Assembly (NCBI RefSeq): GCF_050948215.1
Contig: NW_027488705.1
Coordinates: 186,001-250,000, forward strand
Reading direction: 5' to 3'
From: Halictus rubicundus
Lineage: Eukaryota > Arthropoda > Insecta > Hymenoptera > Halictidae
Length of the DNA stretch: 64,000 bases
Positions 40,772-53,266 of this stretch are shown here, one piece after another. Within the stretch, counting starts at the first letter, position 1; every line of letters begins with the position of its first letter. The notes under the pieces were generated by a model, which searched no databases, was not told where the DNA came from, and worked only from the letters and a program-made list of their open reading frames with translations. A program made the translations under genes and the position numbers.

Positions 40772-42372
40772 GTCTATCCTATACTCTATCCTATCCTATA
40801 CTCTATCCTATCCTATCCTCCATCCTATCCTATCCTCAATCCTATCCTTTCCTGTATCCTATCCAATCCTGTATCCTATCCTGTCCTCTATTCTATCCTA
40901 CCCTCTATCCTATCCTATCCTCTATCCTATCCTATCCTCTATCCTATCCTATGCTCTATCCTATCCTCTATCCTATCCTATCAAATCCCCTATCCTATCC
41001 TCTGTCCTATCCTATCCTCTATCCTATCCTATCAAATCCCCTATCCTATCCTCTTTCCTTTCCTATCCTCTATCCTATCCTATCCTCTTTCCGATCCTAC
41101 CCTCTATCCTATCCTATCCTCTATCCTATCCTATCCTCTATCCTATCCTCTATCCTATCCTATCCTCTATCCTATCAAATCCCCTACCCTATCCTCTGTC
41201 CTATCCTATCCTCTATCCTATCCTATCCTCTATCCTATCCTATCCTCTATCCTATCCTATCCTCTATCCTATCCTATCCTCTATCTTATCCTATCCTCTA
41301 TCCTCTATCCTATCCTATCCTCTATACTATCCTATCCTCTATCCTATCCTATATTCTATCCTATCCTATCCTCTATCCTATCCTATCCTCTATCCTATCC
41401 TATACTCTATCCTATCCTATCCTCCATCCTATCCTATCCTCAAACCTATCCTTTCCTGTATCCTATCCAATCCTGTATCCTATCCCATCCTCTATCCTAT
41501 CCTATCTTCTATCCTATCCTATCCTCTATCCTATCCTATCCTCTATCCTATCCTGTCCTCTATCCTATCCTATCTTCTATCCTATCCTATCCTCTATCCT
41601 ATCCTATCCTCTATCCTATCCTATCCTCTATCCTATCCTATCCTCTATCCTATCTTATCTTCTATCCTATCCTATCCTCTATCCTATCAAATCCCCTATC
41701 CTATCCTCTATCCTATCCTATCATCTATACTCTATCCTATCCAATCCTCTATCCTATCCTATCCTCTATCCTATCAAATCCCCTATCCTATCCTCTGTCC
41801 TATCCTATCCTCTATCCTATCGTAACCTCTATCCTATCCTATCCTCAATCCTATCCTATCGTCTATCCTATCCTCTATCCTATCCTATCCTCTATCCTAT
41901 CCTATCCTCTATCCTATCCTATCTTCTATCCTATCCTATCCTCTATCCTATCAAATCCCCTACCCCATCCTCTGTCCTATCCTATCCTCTATCCTATCCT
42001 ATCCTCTATCCTCTATCCTATCCTATCCTCTATCCTATCTTATCCTCTATCCTATCCTATCCTCTATCCTATCCTATCTTCTAACCTATCCTATCCTCTA
42101 TCCTATCCTATCCCCTATCCTATCCTCTATCCTATCCTATCATCTATCCTCTATCCTATGCTATCTTCTATCCTGTCCTATCCTCTATCCTATCCTATCC
42201 TCTATCCTATCCTATCTTCTATCCTATCCTATCCTCTATCCTATCAAATCCCCTACCCCATCCTCTGTCCTATCCTATCCTCTATCCTATCCTATCCTCT
42301 ATCCTCTATCCTATCCTATCCTCTATCCTATCTTATCCTCTATCCTATCCTATCCTCTATCATATCCTATCC
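40772..42372 (+). repeat. Satellite between the F-a units
   Basis: Contains the cassette (CCTTTCC near 40847), one TTCCGATCC (41089), CATCTATACTC and CGTAACC (41821), then CTTCTAACC near 42080. The block from 41400 to 42100 follows the order of the CGTAACC module in the C and D families. No gene. Confidence 0.82.
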
Positions 42373-43493
42373 CCTATCCTATCCTCTATCCTAACCTATC
42401 ATCTATCCTCTATCCTATCATATCCTCTATCCTATCCTATCCTCTATCCTATCCTATCCTCTATCCTATCCTACTCTCTATCCTATCCTCTATCCTATCC
42501 TATACTCTATCCTATCCTATCCTCCATCCTATCCTATCCTCAATCCTATCCTTTCTTGTATCCTATCCAATCCTGTATCCTATCCTGTCCTCTATTCTAT
42601 CCTACCCTCTATCCTATCCTATCCTCTATCCTATCCTATCCTCTATCCTATCCTATGCTCTATCCTATCCTATCGTCTATCCTATCCTATGCTCTATCCT
42701 ATCCTATCGTCTATCCTATCCTCTATCCTATCCTATCAAATCCCCTATCCTATCCTCTGTCCTATCCTATCCTCTGTCCTATCCTATCCTCTATCCTTTC
42801 CTATCCTCTATCCTATCAAATCCCCTACCCTATCCTCTGTCCTATCCTATCCTCTATCCTATCCTATCCTCTATCCTATCCTATCCTCTATCCTATCCTA
42901 TCCTCTATCCTATCCTATCCTCTATCCTATCCCATCCTCTATCCTATCCTAGCTTCTATCCTATCCTATACTCTATCCTATCCTATCCTCTATCCTATCC
43001 TATCCTCTATCCTATCCTATCCTCTATCCTATCCTATCTTCTATCCTATCCTATCCTCTATCCTATCAAAACCCCTACCCTATCCTCTGTCCTATCCTAT
43101 CCTCTATCCTATCCTATCCTCTATCCTCTATCCTATCCTATCCTCTATCCTATCTTATCCTCTATCCTATCCTATCCTCTATCCTATCCTATCCCCTATC
43201 CTATCCTCTATCCTATCCTATCATCTATCCTCTATCCTATCCTATCTTCTATCCTATCCTATCCTCTATCCTATCAAATCCCCTATCCTATCCTCTATCC
43301 TATCCTATCGTCTATCCTCTATCCTATCCAATCCTCTATCCTATCCTATCCTCTATCCTATCAAATCCCCTATCCTATCCTCTGTCCTATCCTATCCTCT
43401 ATCCTATCCTATCCTCTATCCTATCCTATCCTCTATCCTATCCTATCGTCTATCCTATACTCTATCCTATCCTATCCTCTATCCTATCCTATC
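42373..43493 (+). repeat. Unit F-a, second copy
   Basis: Partner of 39651-40771 at +2,722 by four independent variant markers. It begins after a CATATCC-containing stretch near 42360-42420 that is not shared. The end at about 43493 runs into CCTCTATCCTCTAT and the lead-in of the next tandem pair. Confidence 0.85.
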
Positions 43494-43649
43494 CTCTATC
43501 CTCTATCCTATCCTATCCTCTATCCTATCTTATCCTCTATCCTATCCTATCCTCTATCCTATCCTATCCCCTATCCTATCCTCTATCCTATCCTATCATC
43601 TATCCTCTATCCTATCCTATCTTCTATCCTATCCTATCCTCTATCCTAT

Positions 43650-44684
43650 CAAATCCCCTATCCTATCCTCTATCCTATCCTATCATCTATCCTCTATCCT
43701 ATCCAATCCTCTATCCTATCCTATCCTCTATCCTATCAAATCCCCTATCCTATCCTCTGTCCTATCCTATCCTCTATCCTATCCTATCCTCTATCCTATC
43801 CTATCCTCTATCCTATCCTATCGTCTATCCTATACTCTATCCTATCCTATACTCTATCCTATCCTATCCTCCATCCTATCCTATCCTCAATCCTATCCTT
43901 TCCTGTATCCTATCCAATCCTGTATCCTATCCTGTCCTCTATTCTATCCTACCCTCTATCCTATCCTATCCTCTATCCTATCCTATCCTCTATCCTATCC
44001 TATGCTCTATCCTATCCTCTATCCTATCCTATCAAATCCCCTATCCTATCCTCTGTCCTATCCTATCCTCTATCCTATCCTATCAAATCCCCTATCCTAT
44101 CCTCTGTCCTATCCTATCCTCTGTCCTATCCTATCCTCTTTCCTTTCCTATCCTCTATCCTATCCTATCCTCTTTCCGATCCTACCCTCTATCCTATCCT
44201 ATCCTCTATCCTATCCTATCCTCTATCCTATCCTATCCTCTATCCTATCCTCTATCCTATCCTATCCTCTATCCTATCAAATCCCCTTCCCTATCCTCTG
44301 TCCTATCCTATCCTCTATCCTATCCTATCCTCTATCCTATCCTATCCTCTATCCTATCCTATCCTCTATCCTCTATCCTATCCTATCCTCTATACTATCC
44401 TATCCTCTATCCTATCCTATATTCTATCCTATCCTATCCTCTATCCTATCCTATCCTCTATCCTATCCTATCTTCTATCCTATCCTATCCTCGATCCTAT
44501 CCTATCCTCTATCCTATCCTATCCTCTATCCTATCCTATCTTCTATCCTATCAAATCCCCTATCCTATCCTCTATCCTATCCTATCATCTATCCTCTATC
44601 CTATCCAATCCTCTATCCTATCCTATCCTCTATCCTATCAAATCCCCTATCCTATCCTCTGTCCTATCCTATCCTCTATCCTAT
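43650..44684 (+). repeat. 1,035-bp tandem unit, copy 1
   Basis: CAAATCCCC at 43650 and 44685, CGTCTATCCTATACTC at 43822 and 44857, and TTCCGATCC at 44174 and 45209 are all 1,035 bp apart. Both copies carry the private variant CCCCTTCCC (CAAATCCCCTTCCC at 44278 and 45296), where the spacing falls to 1,018: copy 2 has lost exactly one 17-bp monomer. Confidence 0.9.
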
Positions 44685-45690
44685 CAAATCCCCTATCCTA
44701 TCCTCTATCCTATCCTATCATCTATCCTCTATCCTATCCAATCCTCTATCCTATCCTATCCTCTATCCTATCAAATCCCCTATCCTATCCTCTGTCCTAT
44801 CCTATCCTCTATCCTATCCTATCCTCTATCCTATCCTATCCTCTATCCTATCCTATCGTCTATCCTATACTCTATCCTATCCTATACTCTATCCTATCCT
44901 ATCCTCCATCCTATCCTATCCTCAATCCTATCCTTTCCTGTATCCTATCCAATCCTGTATCCTATCCTGTCCTCTATTCTATCCTACCCTCTATCCTATC
45001 CTATCCTCTATCCTATCCTATCCTCTATCCTATCCTATGCTCTATCCTATCCTCTATCCTATCCTATCAAATCCCCTATCCTATCCTCTGTCCTATCCTA
45101 TCCTCTATCCTATCCTATCAAATCCCCTATCCTATCCTCTGTCCTATCCTATCCTCTGTCCTATCCTATCCTCTTTCCTTTCCTATCCTCTATCCTATCC
45201 TATCCTCTTTCCGATCCTACCCTCTATCCTATCCTATCCTCTATCCTATCCTATCCTCTATCCTATCCTCTATCCTATCCTATCCTCTATCCTATCAAAT
45301 CCCCTTCCCTATCCTCTGTCCTATCCTATCCTCTATCCTATCCTATCCTCTATCCTATCCTATCCTCTATCCTATCCTATCCTCTATCCTCTATCCTATC
45401 CTATCCTCTATACTATCCTATCCTCTATCCTATCCTATATTCTATCCTATCCTATCCTCTATCCTATCCTATCCTCTATCCTATCCTATCTTCTATCCTA
45501 TCCTATCCTCGATCCTATCCTATCCTCTATCCTATCCTATCCTCTATCCTATCCTATCTTCTATCCTATCAAATCCCCTATCCTATCCTCTATCCTATCC
45601 TATCATCTATCCTCTATCCTATCCAATCCTCTATCCTATCCTATCCTCTATCCTATCAAATCCCCTATCCTATCCTCTGTCCTATCCTAT
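44685..45690 (+). repeat. 1,035-bp tandem unit, copy 2 (one monomer shorter)
   Basis: Direct tandem partner of 43650-44684. After the lost monomer the CAAATCCCC unit lies at 45657 against 44639 (1,018). It then leads into the complete cassette at 45570-45850. Confidence 0.88.
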
Positions 45691-45850
45691 CCTCTATCCT
45701 ATCCTATCCTCTATCCTATCCTATCCTCTATCCTATCCTATCGTCTATCCTATCCTCTATCCTATCCTATACTCTATCCTATCCTATCCTCCATCCTATC
45801 CTATCCTCAAACCTATCCTTTCCTGTATCCTATCCAATCCTGTATCCTAT
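45570..45850 (+). repeat. Type example of the barcode cassette
   Basis: A fixed series of variant units in about 280 bp: CAAATCCCC, CATCTATCC, CCAATCC, CAAATCCCC, CCTCTGTCC, CGTCTAT, TACTCTAT, CCTCCATCC, CCTCAAACC, CCTTTCCTGTAT, CCAATCCTGTAT. Consensus monomers fill the gaps. The same order recurs many times, for example at about 5020-5530, 10470-10700, 13220-13450, 23650, 29340-29600, 48720-49000 and 52800-53070. It appears in two flavours, CCTCAATCC and CCTCAAACC. I know no function for it; it is the shared core of most HORs here. Confidence 0.85.
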
Positions 45851-45868
45851 CCCATCCTCTATCCTATC

Positions 45869-48090
45869 CTATCCTCTATCCTATCAAATCCCCTATCTTA
45901 TCCTCTATCCTATCCTATCCTCTATCCTCTATCCTATCCTATCCTCTATCCTATCCTCTATCCCATCCTATCGTCTATCCTATCCTCTATCCTATCCTAT
46001 CCTCTACCCTATCCTATCCTCCATCCTATCCTATCCTCAATCCTATCCTATCCTCTATCCTATCCTATCCTCTATCCTATCCTATCTTTTATCCTACCTT
46101 ATCATCTATCCTATCAAATCCCCTATCCTATCCTCTATCCTATCCTATCCTCTATCCTATCCTATCCTCTATCCTATCCTATCCTCTATCCTATCCTCTA
46201 TCCTATCCTATCCTCTATCCTCTATCCTATCCTATCCTCTATACTATCCTATCCTCTATCCTATCCTATCTTCTATCCTATCCTATCCTCTATCCTATCC
46301 TATCCTCTATCCTATCCTATCCTCTATCCTATCCTATCTTCTATCCTATCAAATCCCCTATCCTATCCTCTATCCTATCCTATCATCCATCCTCTATCCT
46401 ATCCAATCCTCTATCCTATCCTATCCTCTATCCTATCAAATCCCCTATCCTATCCTCTGTCCTATCCTATCCTCTATCCTATCCTATCCTCTATCCTATC
46501 CTATCCTCTATCCTATCCTATCGTCTATCCTATCCTCTATCCTATCCTATACTCTATCCTATCCTATCCTCCATCCTATCCTATCCTCAAACCTATCCTT
46601 TCCTGTATCCTATCCAATCCTGTATCCTATCCTATCCTTTATCCTATCCTATCTTCTATCCTATCCTATCCTCTATCCTATCCTATCCTCTATCCTATCC
46701 TATCCTCTATCCTATCCTATCGTCTATCCTATCCTATCCTCTATCCTATCCTATCCTCTATCCTATCCTATCCTCTATCCTCTATCCTATCCAATCCTCT
46801 ATCCTATCCTATCCTCTATCCTATCAAATCCCCTATCCTATCCTCTGTCCTATCCTATCCTCTATCCTATCCTATCATCTATCCTCTATCCTATCCAATC
46901 CTCTATCCTATCCTATCCTCTATCCTATCAAATCCCCTATCCTATCCTCTGTCCTATCCTATCCTCTATCCTATCCTATCCTCTATCCTATCCTATCCTC
47001 TATCCTATCCTATCGTCTATCCTATCCTCTATCCTATCCTATACTCTATCCTATCCTATCCTCCATCCTATCCTATCCTCAAACCTATCCTTTCCTGTAT
47101 CCTATCCAATCCTGTATCCTATCCTATCCTCTATCCTATCCTATCTTCTATCCTATCCTATCCTCTATCCTATCCTATCCTCTATCCAATCCTGTCCTCT
47201 GTCCTATCCTATCTTCTATCCTATCCTATCCTCTATCCTATCCTATCCTCTATCCTATCCCATCCTCTATCCTATCCTATCCTCTATCCTATCCTATCCT
47301 CTATCCTATCCTATCCTCTATCCTATCCTATCGTCTATCCTATCCTCTATCCTATCCTATACTCTATCCTATCCTATCCTCCATCCTATCCTATCCTCAA
47401 ACCTATCCTTTCCTGTATCCTATCCAATCCTGTATCCTATCCTATCCTCTATCCTATCCTATCTTCTATCCTATCCTATCCTCTATCCTATCCTATCCTC
47501 TATCCTATCCTGTCCTCTATCCTATCCTATCTTCTATCCTATCCTATCCTCTATCCTATCCTATCCTCTATCCTATCCTATCCTCTACCCTATCCTATCC
47601 TCTATCCTATCCTATCCCCTATCCTATCGTAACCTCTATCCTATCCTATCCTCTATCCTATCCTATCGTCTATCCTATCCTCTATCCTATCCTATCCTCT
47701 ATCCTATCCTATGAAATCCCCTATCCCATCCTCTGTCCTATCCTATCCTCTGTCCTATCCTATCCTCTATCCTTTCCTATCCTCTATCCTATCCTATCCT
47801 CTTTCCGATCCTACCCTCTATCCTATCCTATCCTCTATCCTATCCTATCCTCTATCCTATCCTCTATCCTATCCTATCCTCTATCCTATCAAATCCCCTA
47901 CCCTATCCTCTGTCCTATCCTATCCTCTATCCTATCCTATCGTCTATCCTATCCTATCCTCTATCCTGTCCTATCCTCTATCCTATCCTATCCTCTATCC
48001 TCTATCCTCTATCCTATCCTATCCTCTATACTATCCTATCCTCTATCCTATCCTATCTTCTATCCTATCCTATCCTCTATCCTATCCTAT
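45869..48090 (+). repeat. About 2.2-kb segment duplicated from the 28300 region (right copy)
   Basis: Right partner of 28300-30577, with offsets 17,569, 17,581 and 17,513. The left junction is at about 45869, after a CCCATCC unit; the right junction is at about 48090, where this copy reads CCTCTAT and the left copy reads CGTCTATCCTATAATATCC. The second part (from ATGAAATCC at 47711) is repeated once more at 50356, 2,645 bp downstream. Confidence 0.86.
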
Positions 48091-51000
48091 CCTCTATCCT
48101 ATCCTATCCTCTATCCTATCCTATCTTCTATCCTATCAAATCCCCTATCCTATCCTCTATCCTATCCTATCATCCATCCTCTATCCTATCCAATCCTCTA
48201 TCCTATCCTATCCTCTATCCTATCAAATCCCCTATCCTATCCTCTGTCCTATCCTATCCTCTATCCTATCCTATCCTCTATCCTATCCTATCCTCTATCC
48301 TATCCTATCGTCTATCCTATCCTCTATCCTATCCTATACTCTATCCTATCCTATCCTCCATCCTATCCTATCCTCAAACCTATCCTTTCCTGTATCCTAT
48401 CCAATCCTGTATCCTATCCTATCCTCTATCCTATCCTATCTTCTATCCTATCCTATCCTCTATCCTATCCTATCCTCTATCCTATCCTATCCTCTATCCT
48501 ATCCTATCCTCTTTCCGATCCTACCCTCTATCCTATCCTATCCTCTATCCTATCCTATCCTCTATCCTATCCTATCCTCTATCCTATCAAATCCCCTACC
48601 CTATCCTCTGTCCTATCCTATCCTCTATCCTATCCTATCGTCTATCCTATCCTATCCTCTATCCTATCCTATCCTCTATCCTATCCTATCCTCTATCCTA
48701 TCCAATCTTCTATCCTATCAAATCCCCTATCCTATCCTCTATCCTATCCTATCATCTATCCTCTATCCTATCCAATCCTCTATCCTATCCTATCCTCTAT
48801 CCTATCAAATCCCCTATCCTATCCTCTGTCCTATCCTATCCTCTATCCTATCCTATCCTCTATCCTATCCTATCCTCTATCCTATCCTATCGTCTATCCT
48901 ATCCTCTATCCTATCCTATACTCTATCCTATCCTATCCTCCATCCTATCCTATCCTCAAACCTATCCTTTCCTGTACCCTATCCAATCCTGTATCCTATC
49001 CTATCCTATCCTCTATCCTATCCTATCCTCTATCCTATCCTATCCTCTATCCTATCCTATCCTCTATCCTATCCTGTCCTCTATCCTATCCTATCTTCTA
49101 TCCTATCCTATCCTCTATCCTATCCTATCCTCTATCCTATCCTATCCTCTATCCTATCCTGTCCTCTATCCTATCCTATCCTCTATCCTATCCTATCCTC
49201 TATCCTATCCTATCGTCTATCCTATCCTCTATCCTATCCTATACTCTATCCTATCCTATCCTCCATCCTATCCTATCCTCAAACCTATCCTTTCCTGTAT
49301 CCTAACCAATCCTGTATCCTATCCTATCCTCTATCCTATCCTATCTTCTATCCTATCCTATCCTCTATCCTATCCTATCCTCTATCCTATCCTGTCCTCT
49401 ATCCTATCCTATCTTCTATCCTATCCTATCCTCTATCCTATCCTATCCTCTATCCTATCCTATCCTCTATCCTATCCTATCCTCTATCCTATTGTAACCT
49501 CTATCCTATCCTATCCTCTATCCTATCCTATCCTCTATCCTATCCTATCCTCTATCCTCTATCCTCTATCCTATCCTATCCTCTATACTATCCTATCCTC
49601 TATACTATCCTATCCTCTATCCTATCCTATCCTCTATCCTATCCTATCCTCTATCCTATCCTGTCCTCTATCCTATCCTATCTTCTATCCTATCCTATCC
49701 TCTATCCTATCCTATCCTCTATCCTATCCTATCGTCTATCCTATCCTCTATCCTATCCTATACTCTATCCTATCCTATCCTCCATCCTATCCTATCCTCA
49801 AACCTATCCTTTCCTGTATCCTATCCAATCCTGTATCCTATCCTATCCTCTATCCTATCCTATCTTCTATCCTATCCTATCCTCTATCCTATCCTATCCT
49901 CTATCCTATCCTCTATCCTATCCTATCCTCTATCCTATCAAATCCCCTACCCTATCCTCTGTCCTATCCTATCCTCTATCCTATCCTATCGTCTATCCTA
50001 TCCTATCCTCTATCCTGTCCTATCCTCTATCCTATCCTATCCTCTATCCTCTATCCTCTATCCTATCCTATCCTCTATACTATCCTATCCTCTATCCTAT
50101 CCTAGCTTCTATCCTATCCTATCCTCTATCCTATCCTATCCTCTATCCTATCCTATCCTCTATCCTATCCTATCTTCTATCCTATCAAATCCCCTATCCT
50201 ATCCTCTATCCTATCCTATCATCCATCCTCTATCCTATCCAATCCTCTATCCTATCCTATCCTCTATCCTATCAAATCCCCTATCCTATCCTCTGTCCTA
50301 TCCTATCCTCTATCCTATCCTATCCTCTTTCCTATCCTATCCTCTATCCTATCCTATGAAATCCCCTATCCCATCCTCTGTCCTATCCTATCCTCTGTCC
50401 TATCCTATCCTCTATCCTTTCCTATCCTCTATCCTATCCTATCCTCTTTCCGATCCTACCCTCTATCCTATCCTATCCTCTATCCTATCCTATCCTCTAT
50501 CCTATCCTCTATCCTATCCTATCCTCTATCCTATCAAATCCCCTACCCTATCCTCTGTCCTATCCTATCCTCTATCCTATCCTATCCTCTATCCTATCCT
50601 ATCCTCTATCCTATCCTATCCTCTATCCTATCCTATCCTCTATCCTCTATCCTATCCTATCCTCTATACTATCCTATCCTCTATCCTATCCTATCTTCTA
50701 TCCTATCCTATCCTCTATCCTATCCTATCCTCTATCCTATCCTATCCTCTATCCTATCCTATCTTCTATCCTATCAAATCCCCTATCCTATCCTCTATCC
50801 TATCCTATCATCCATCCTCTATCCTATCCAATCCTCTATCCTATCCTATCCTCTATCCTATCAAATCCCCTATCCTATCCTCTGTCCTATCCTATCCTCT
50901 ATCCTATCCTATCCTCTATCCTATCCTATCCTCTATCCTATCCTATCGTCTATCCTATCCTCTATCCTATCCTATACTCTATCCTATCCTATCCTCCATC

Positions 51001-51833
51001 CTATCCTATCCTCAAACCTATCCTTTCCTGTATCCTATCCAATCCTGTATCCTATCCTATCCTCTATCCTATCCTATCTTCTATCCTATCCTATCCTCTA
51101 TCCTATCCTATCGTCTATCCTATCCTATCCTCTATCCTATCCTATCCTCTATCCTATCCTATCCTCTTTCCGATCCTACCCTCTATCCTATCCTATCCTC
51201 TATCCTATCCTATCCTCTATCCTATCCTCTATCCTATCCTATCCTCTATCCTATCAAATCCCCTACCCTATCCTCTGTCCTATCCTATCCTCTATCCTAT
51301 CCTATCGTCTATCCTATCCTATCCTCTATCCTATCCTATCCTCTATCCTATCCTATCCTCTATCCTATCCTATCCTCTATCCTCTATCCTATCCTATCCT
51401 CTATACTATCCTATCCTCTATCCTATCCTATCTTCTATCCTATCCTATCCTCTATCCTATCCTATCCTCTATCCTATCCTATCCTCTATCCTATCCTATC
51501 TTCTATCCTATCAAATCCCCTATCCTATCCTCTACCCTATCCTATCATCTATCCTCTATCCTATCCAATCCTCTATCCTATCCTATCCTCTATCCTATCA
51601 AATCCCCTATCCTATCCTCTGTCCTATCCTATCCTCTATCCTATCCTATCCTCTATCCTATCCTATCCTCTATCCTATCCTATCCTCTATCCTATCCTAT
51701 CCTCTATCCTATCCTATCCTCTATCCTATCCTATCCTCTATCCTATCCTATCCTCTATCCTATCCTATCCTCTATCCTATCCTATCCTCTATCCTCTATC
51801 CTATCCTATCCTCTATCCTATAATATCATCTAT
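48091..51833 (+). repeat. Mosaic of barcode cassettes with a 2,645-bp spaced copy
   Basis: ATGAAATCCCCTATCCCATCC variants at 47711 and 50356, and TTCCGATCC at 47803 and 50448, are 2,645 bp apart. Further TTCCGATCC markers are at 48513 and 51168. The CCTCAAACC cassette recurs at about 48374, 48958, 49281, 49800 and 51013. The region ends with the pure run of consensus monomers at 51633. No non-satellite sequence is present. Confidence 0.87.
51633..51785 (+). repeat. Run of nine perfect 17-bp monomers (consensus reference)
   Basis: Nine consecutive copies of CCTCTATCCTATCCTAT start at 51633 and recur every 17 bases without a mismatch. The next unit is cut to its 7-mer, giving CCTCTATCCTCTAT at 51786. 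This is one of the longest pure runs I noticed; 53779-53897 is another, with seven units. It is the best place to read the consensus. Confidence 0.93.
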
Positions 51834-53266
51834 CCGTTCCTATTCTCTATACTAACCTATTCTCTATCCTATCCTCTCTCCTATACAGTATCCTACCCTA
51901 TCATCTATCCTATCAAATCCCCTATCCTATCCTCTATCCTATCGTATCCTCTATCCTATCCTATCTTCTATCCTATCCTATCCTCTATCCTATCCTATCC
52001 TCTATCCTATCATATCCTCTATCCTATAATATCCTCTATCCTATCCTATCCTCCATCCAATCCTCTATCCTATCCAATCCTCTATCCTATCCTATCCTCT
52101 ATCCTATCCTATCCTCTATCCTATCCTATCCTCTATCCTATCCTATCCTCCATCCTATCCTATCCTCAATCCTATCCTTTCCTGTATCCTATCCAATCCT
52201 GTATCCTATCCTATCCTCTATCCTATCCTATCGTCTATCCTATCCTCTATCCTATCCTATACTCTATCCTATCCTATCCTCCATCCTATCCTATCCTCAA
52301 ACCTATCCTTTCCTGTATCCTATCCAATCCTGTATCCTATCCTATCCTCTATCCTATCCTATCTTCTATCCTATCCTATCCTCTATCCTATCCTATCGTC
52401 TATCCTATCCTATCCTCTATCCTATCCTATCCTCTATCCTATCCTATCCTCTTTCCGATCCTACCCTCTATCCTATCCTATCCTCTATCCTATCCTATCC
52501 TCTATCCTATCCTCTATCCTATCCTATCCTCTATCCTATCAAATCCCCTACCCTATCCTCTGTCCTATCCTATCCTCTATCCTATCCTATCGTCTATCCT
52601 ATCCTATCCTCTATCCTATCCTATCCTCTATCCTATCCTATCCTCTATCCTATCCTATCCTCTATCCTCTATCCTATCCTATCCTCTATACTATCCTATC
52701 CTCTATCCTATCCTATCTTCTATCCTATCCTATCCTCTATCCTATCCTATCCTCTATCCTATCCTATCCTCTATCCTATCCTATCTTCTATCCTATCAAA
52801 TCCCCTATCCTATCCTCTACCCTATCCTATCATCTATCCTCTATCCTATCCAATCCTCTATCCTATCCTATCCTCTATCCTATCAAATCCCCTATCCTAT
52901 CCTCTGTCCTATCCTATCCTCTATCCTATCCTATCCTCTATCCTATCCTATCCTCTATCCTATCCTATCGTCTATCCTATCCTCTATCCTATCCTATACT
53001 CTATCCTATCCTATCCTCCATCCTATCCTATCCTCAAACCTATCCTTTCCTGTATCCTATCCAATCCTGTATCCTATCCTATCCTCTATCCTATCCTATC
53101 TTCTATCCTATCCTATCCTCTATCCTATCCTATCCTCTATCCTATCCTATCCTCTATCCTATCCTATCCTCTATCCTATCCTATCCTCTATCCTATCCTA
53201 TCCTCTATCCTATCCTATCCTCTATCCTCTATCCTATCCTATCCTCTATCCTATAATATCATCTAT
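51834..53266 (+). repeat. H-family unit H0 (1,433 bp)
   Basis: Opens with the non-canonical patch CCGTTCCTATTCTC, CTAACC, CTCTCTCC, TACAGTATCC (about 51820-51900). CCGTTCC at 51834 and 53267 and CGTATCC at 51943 and 53376 are 1,433 bp apart. The next part contains CCTCCATCCAATCC and two cassettes (CCTTTCC near 52185 and 52310). One TTCCGATCC (52453) is the last of that marker in the window. Confidence 0.83.

Noticed and set aside
34675..42084. Longest open frame, 2,469 codons (also 42556-49305, 33362-39103 and 33384-38873)
   Set aside because: Same reasoning. The ATG comes from the variant unit CTATGCTC or an equivalent, the end from a stop-bearing variant, and the coding pattern equals the repeat consensus.
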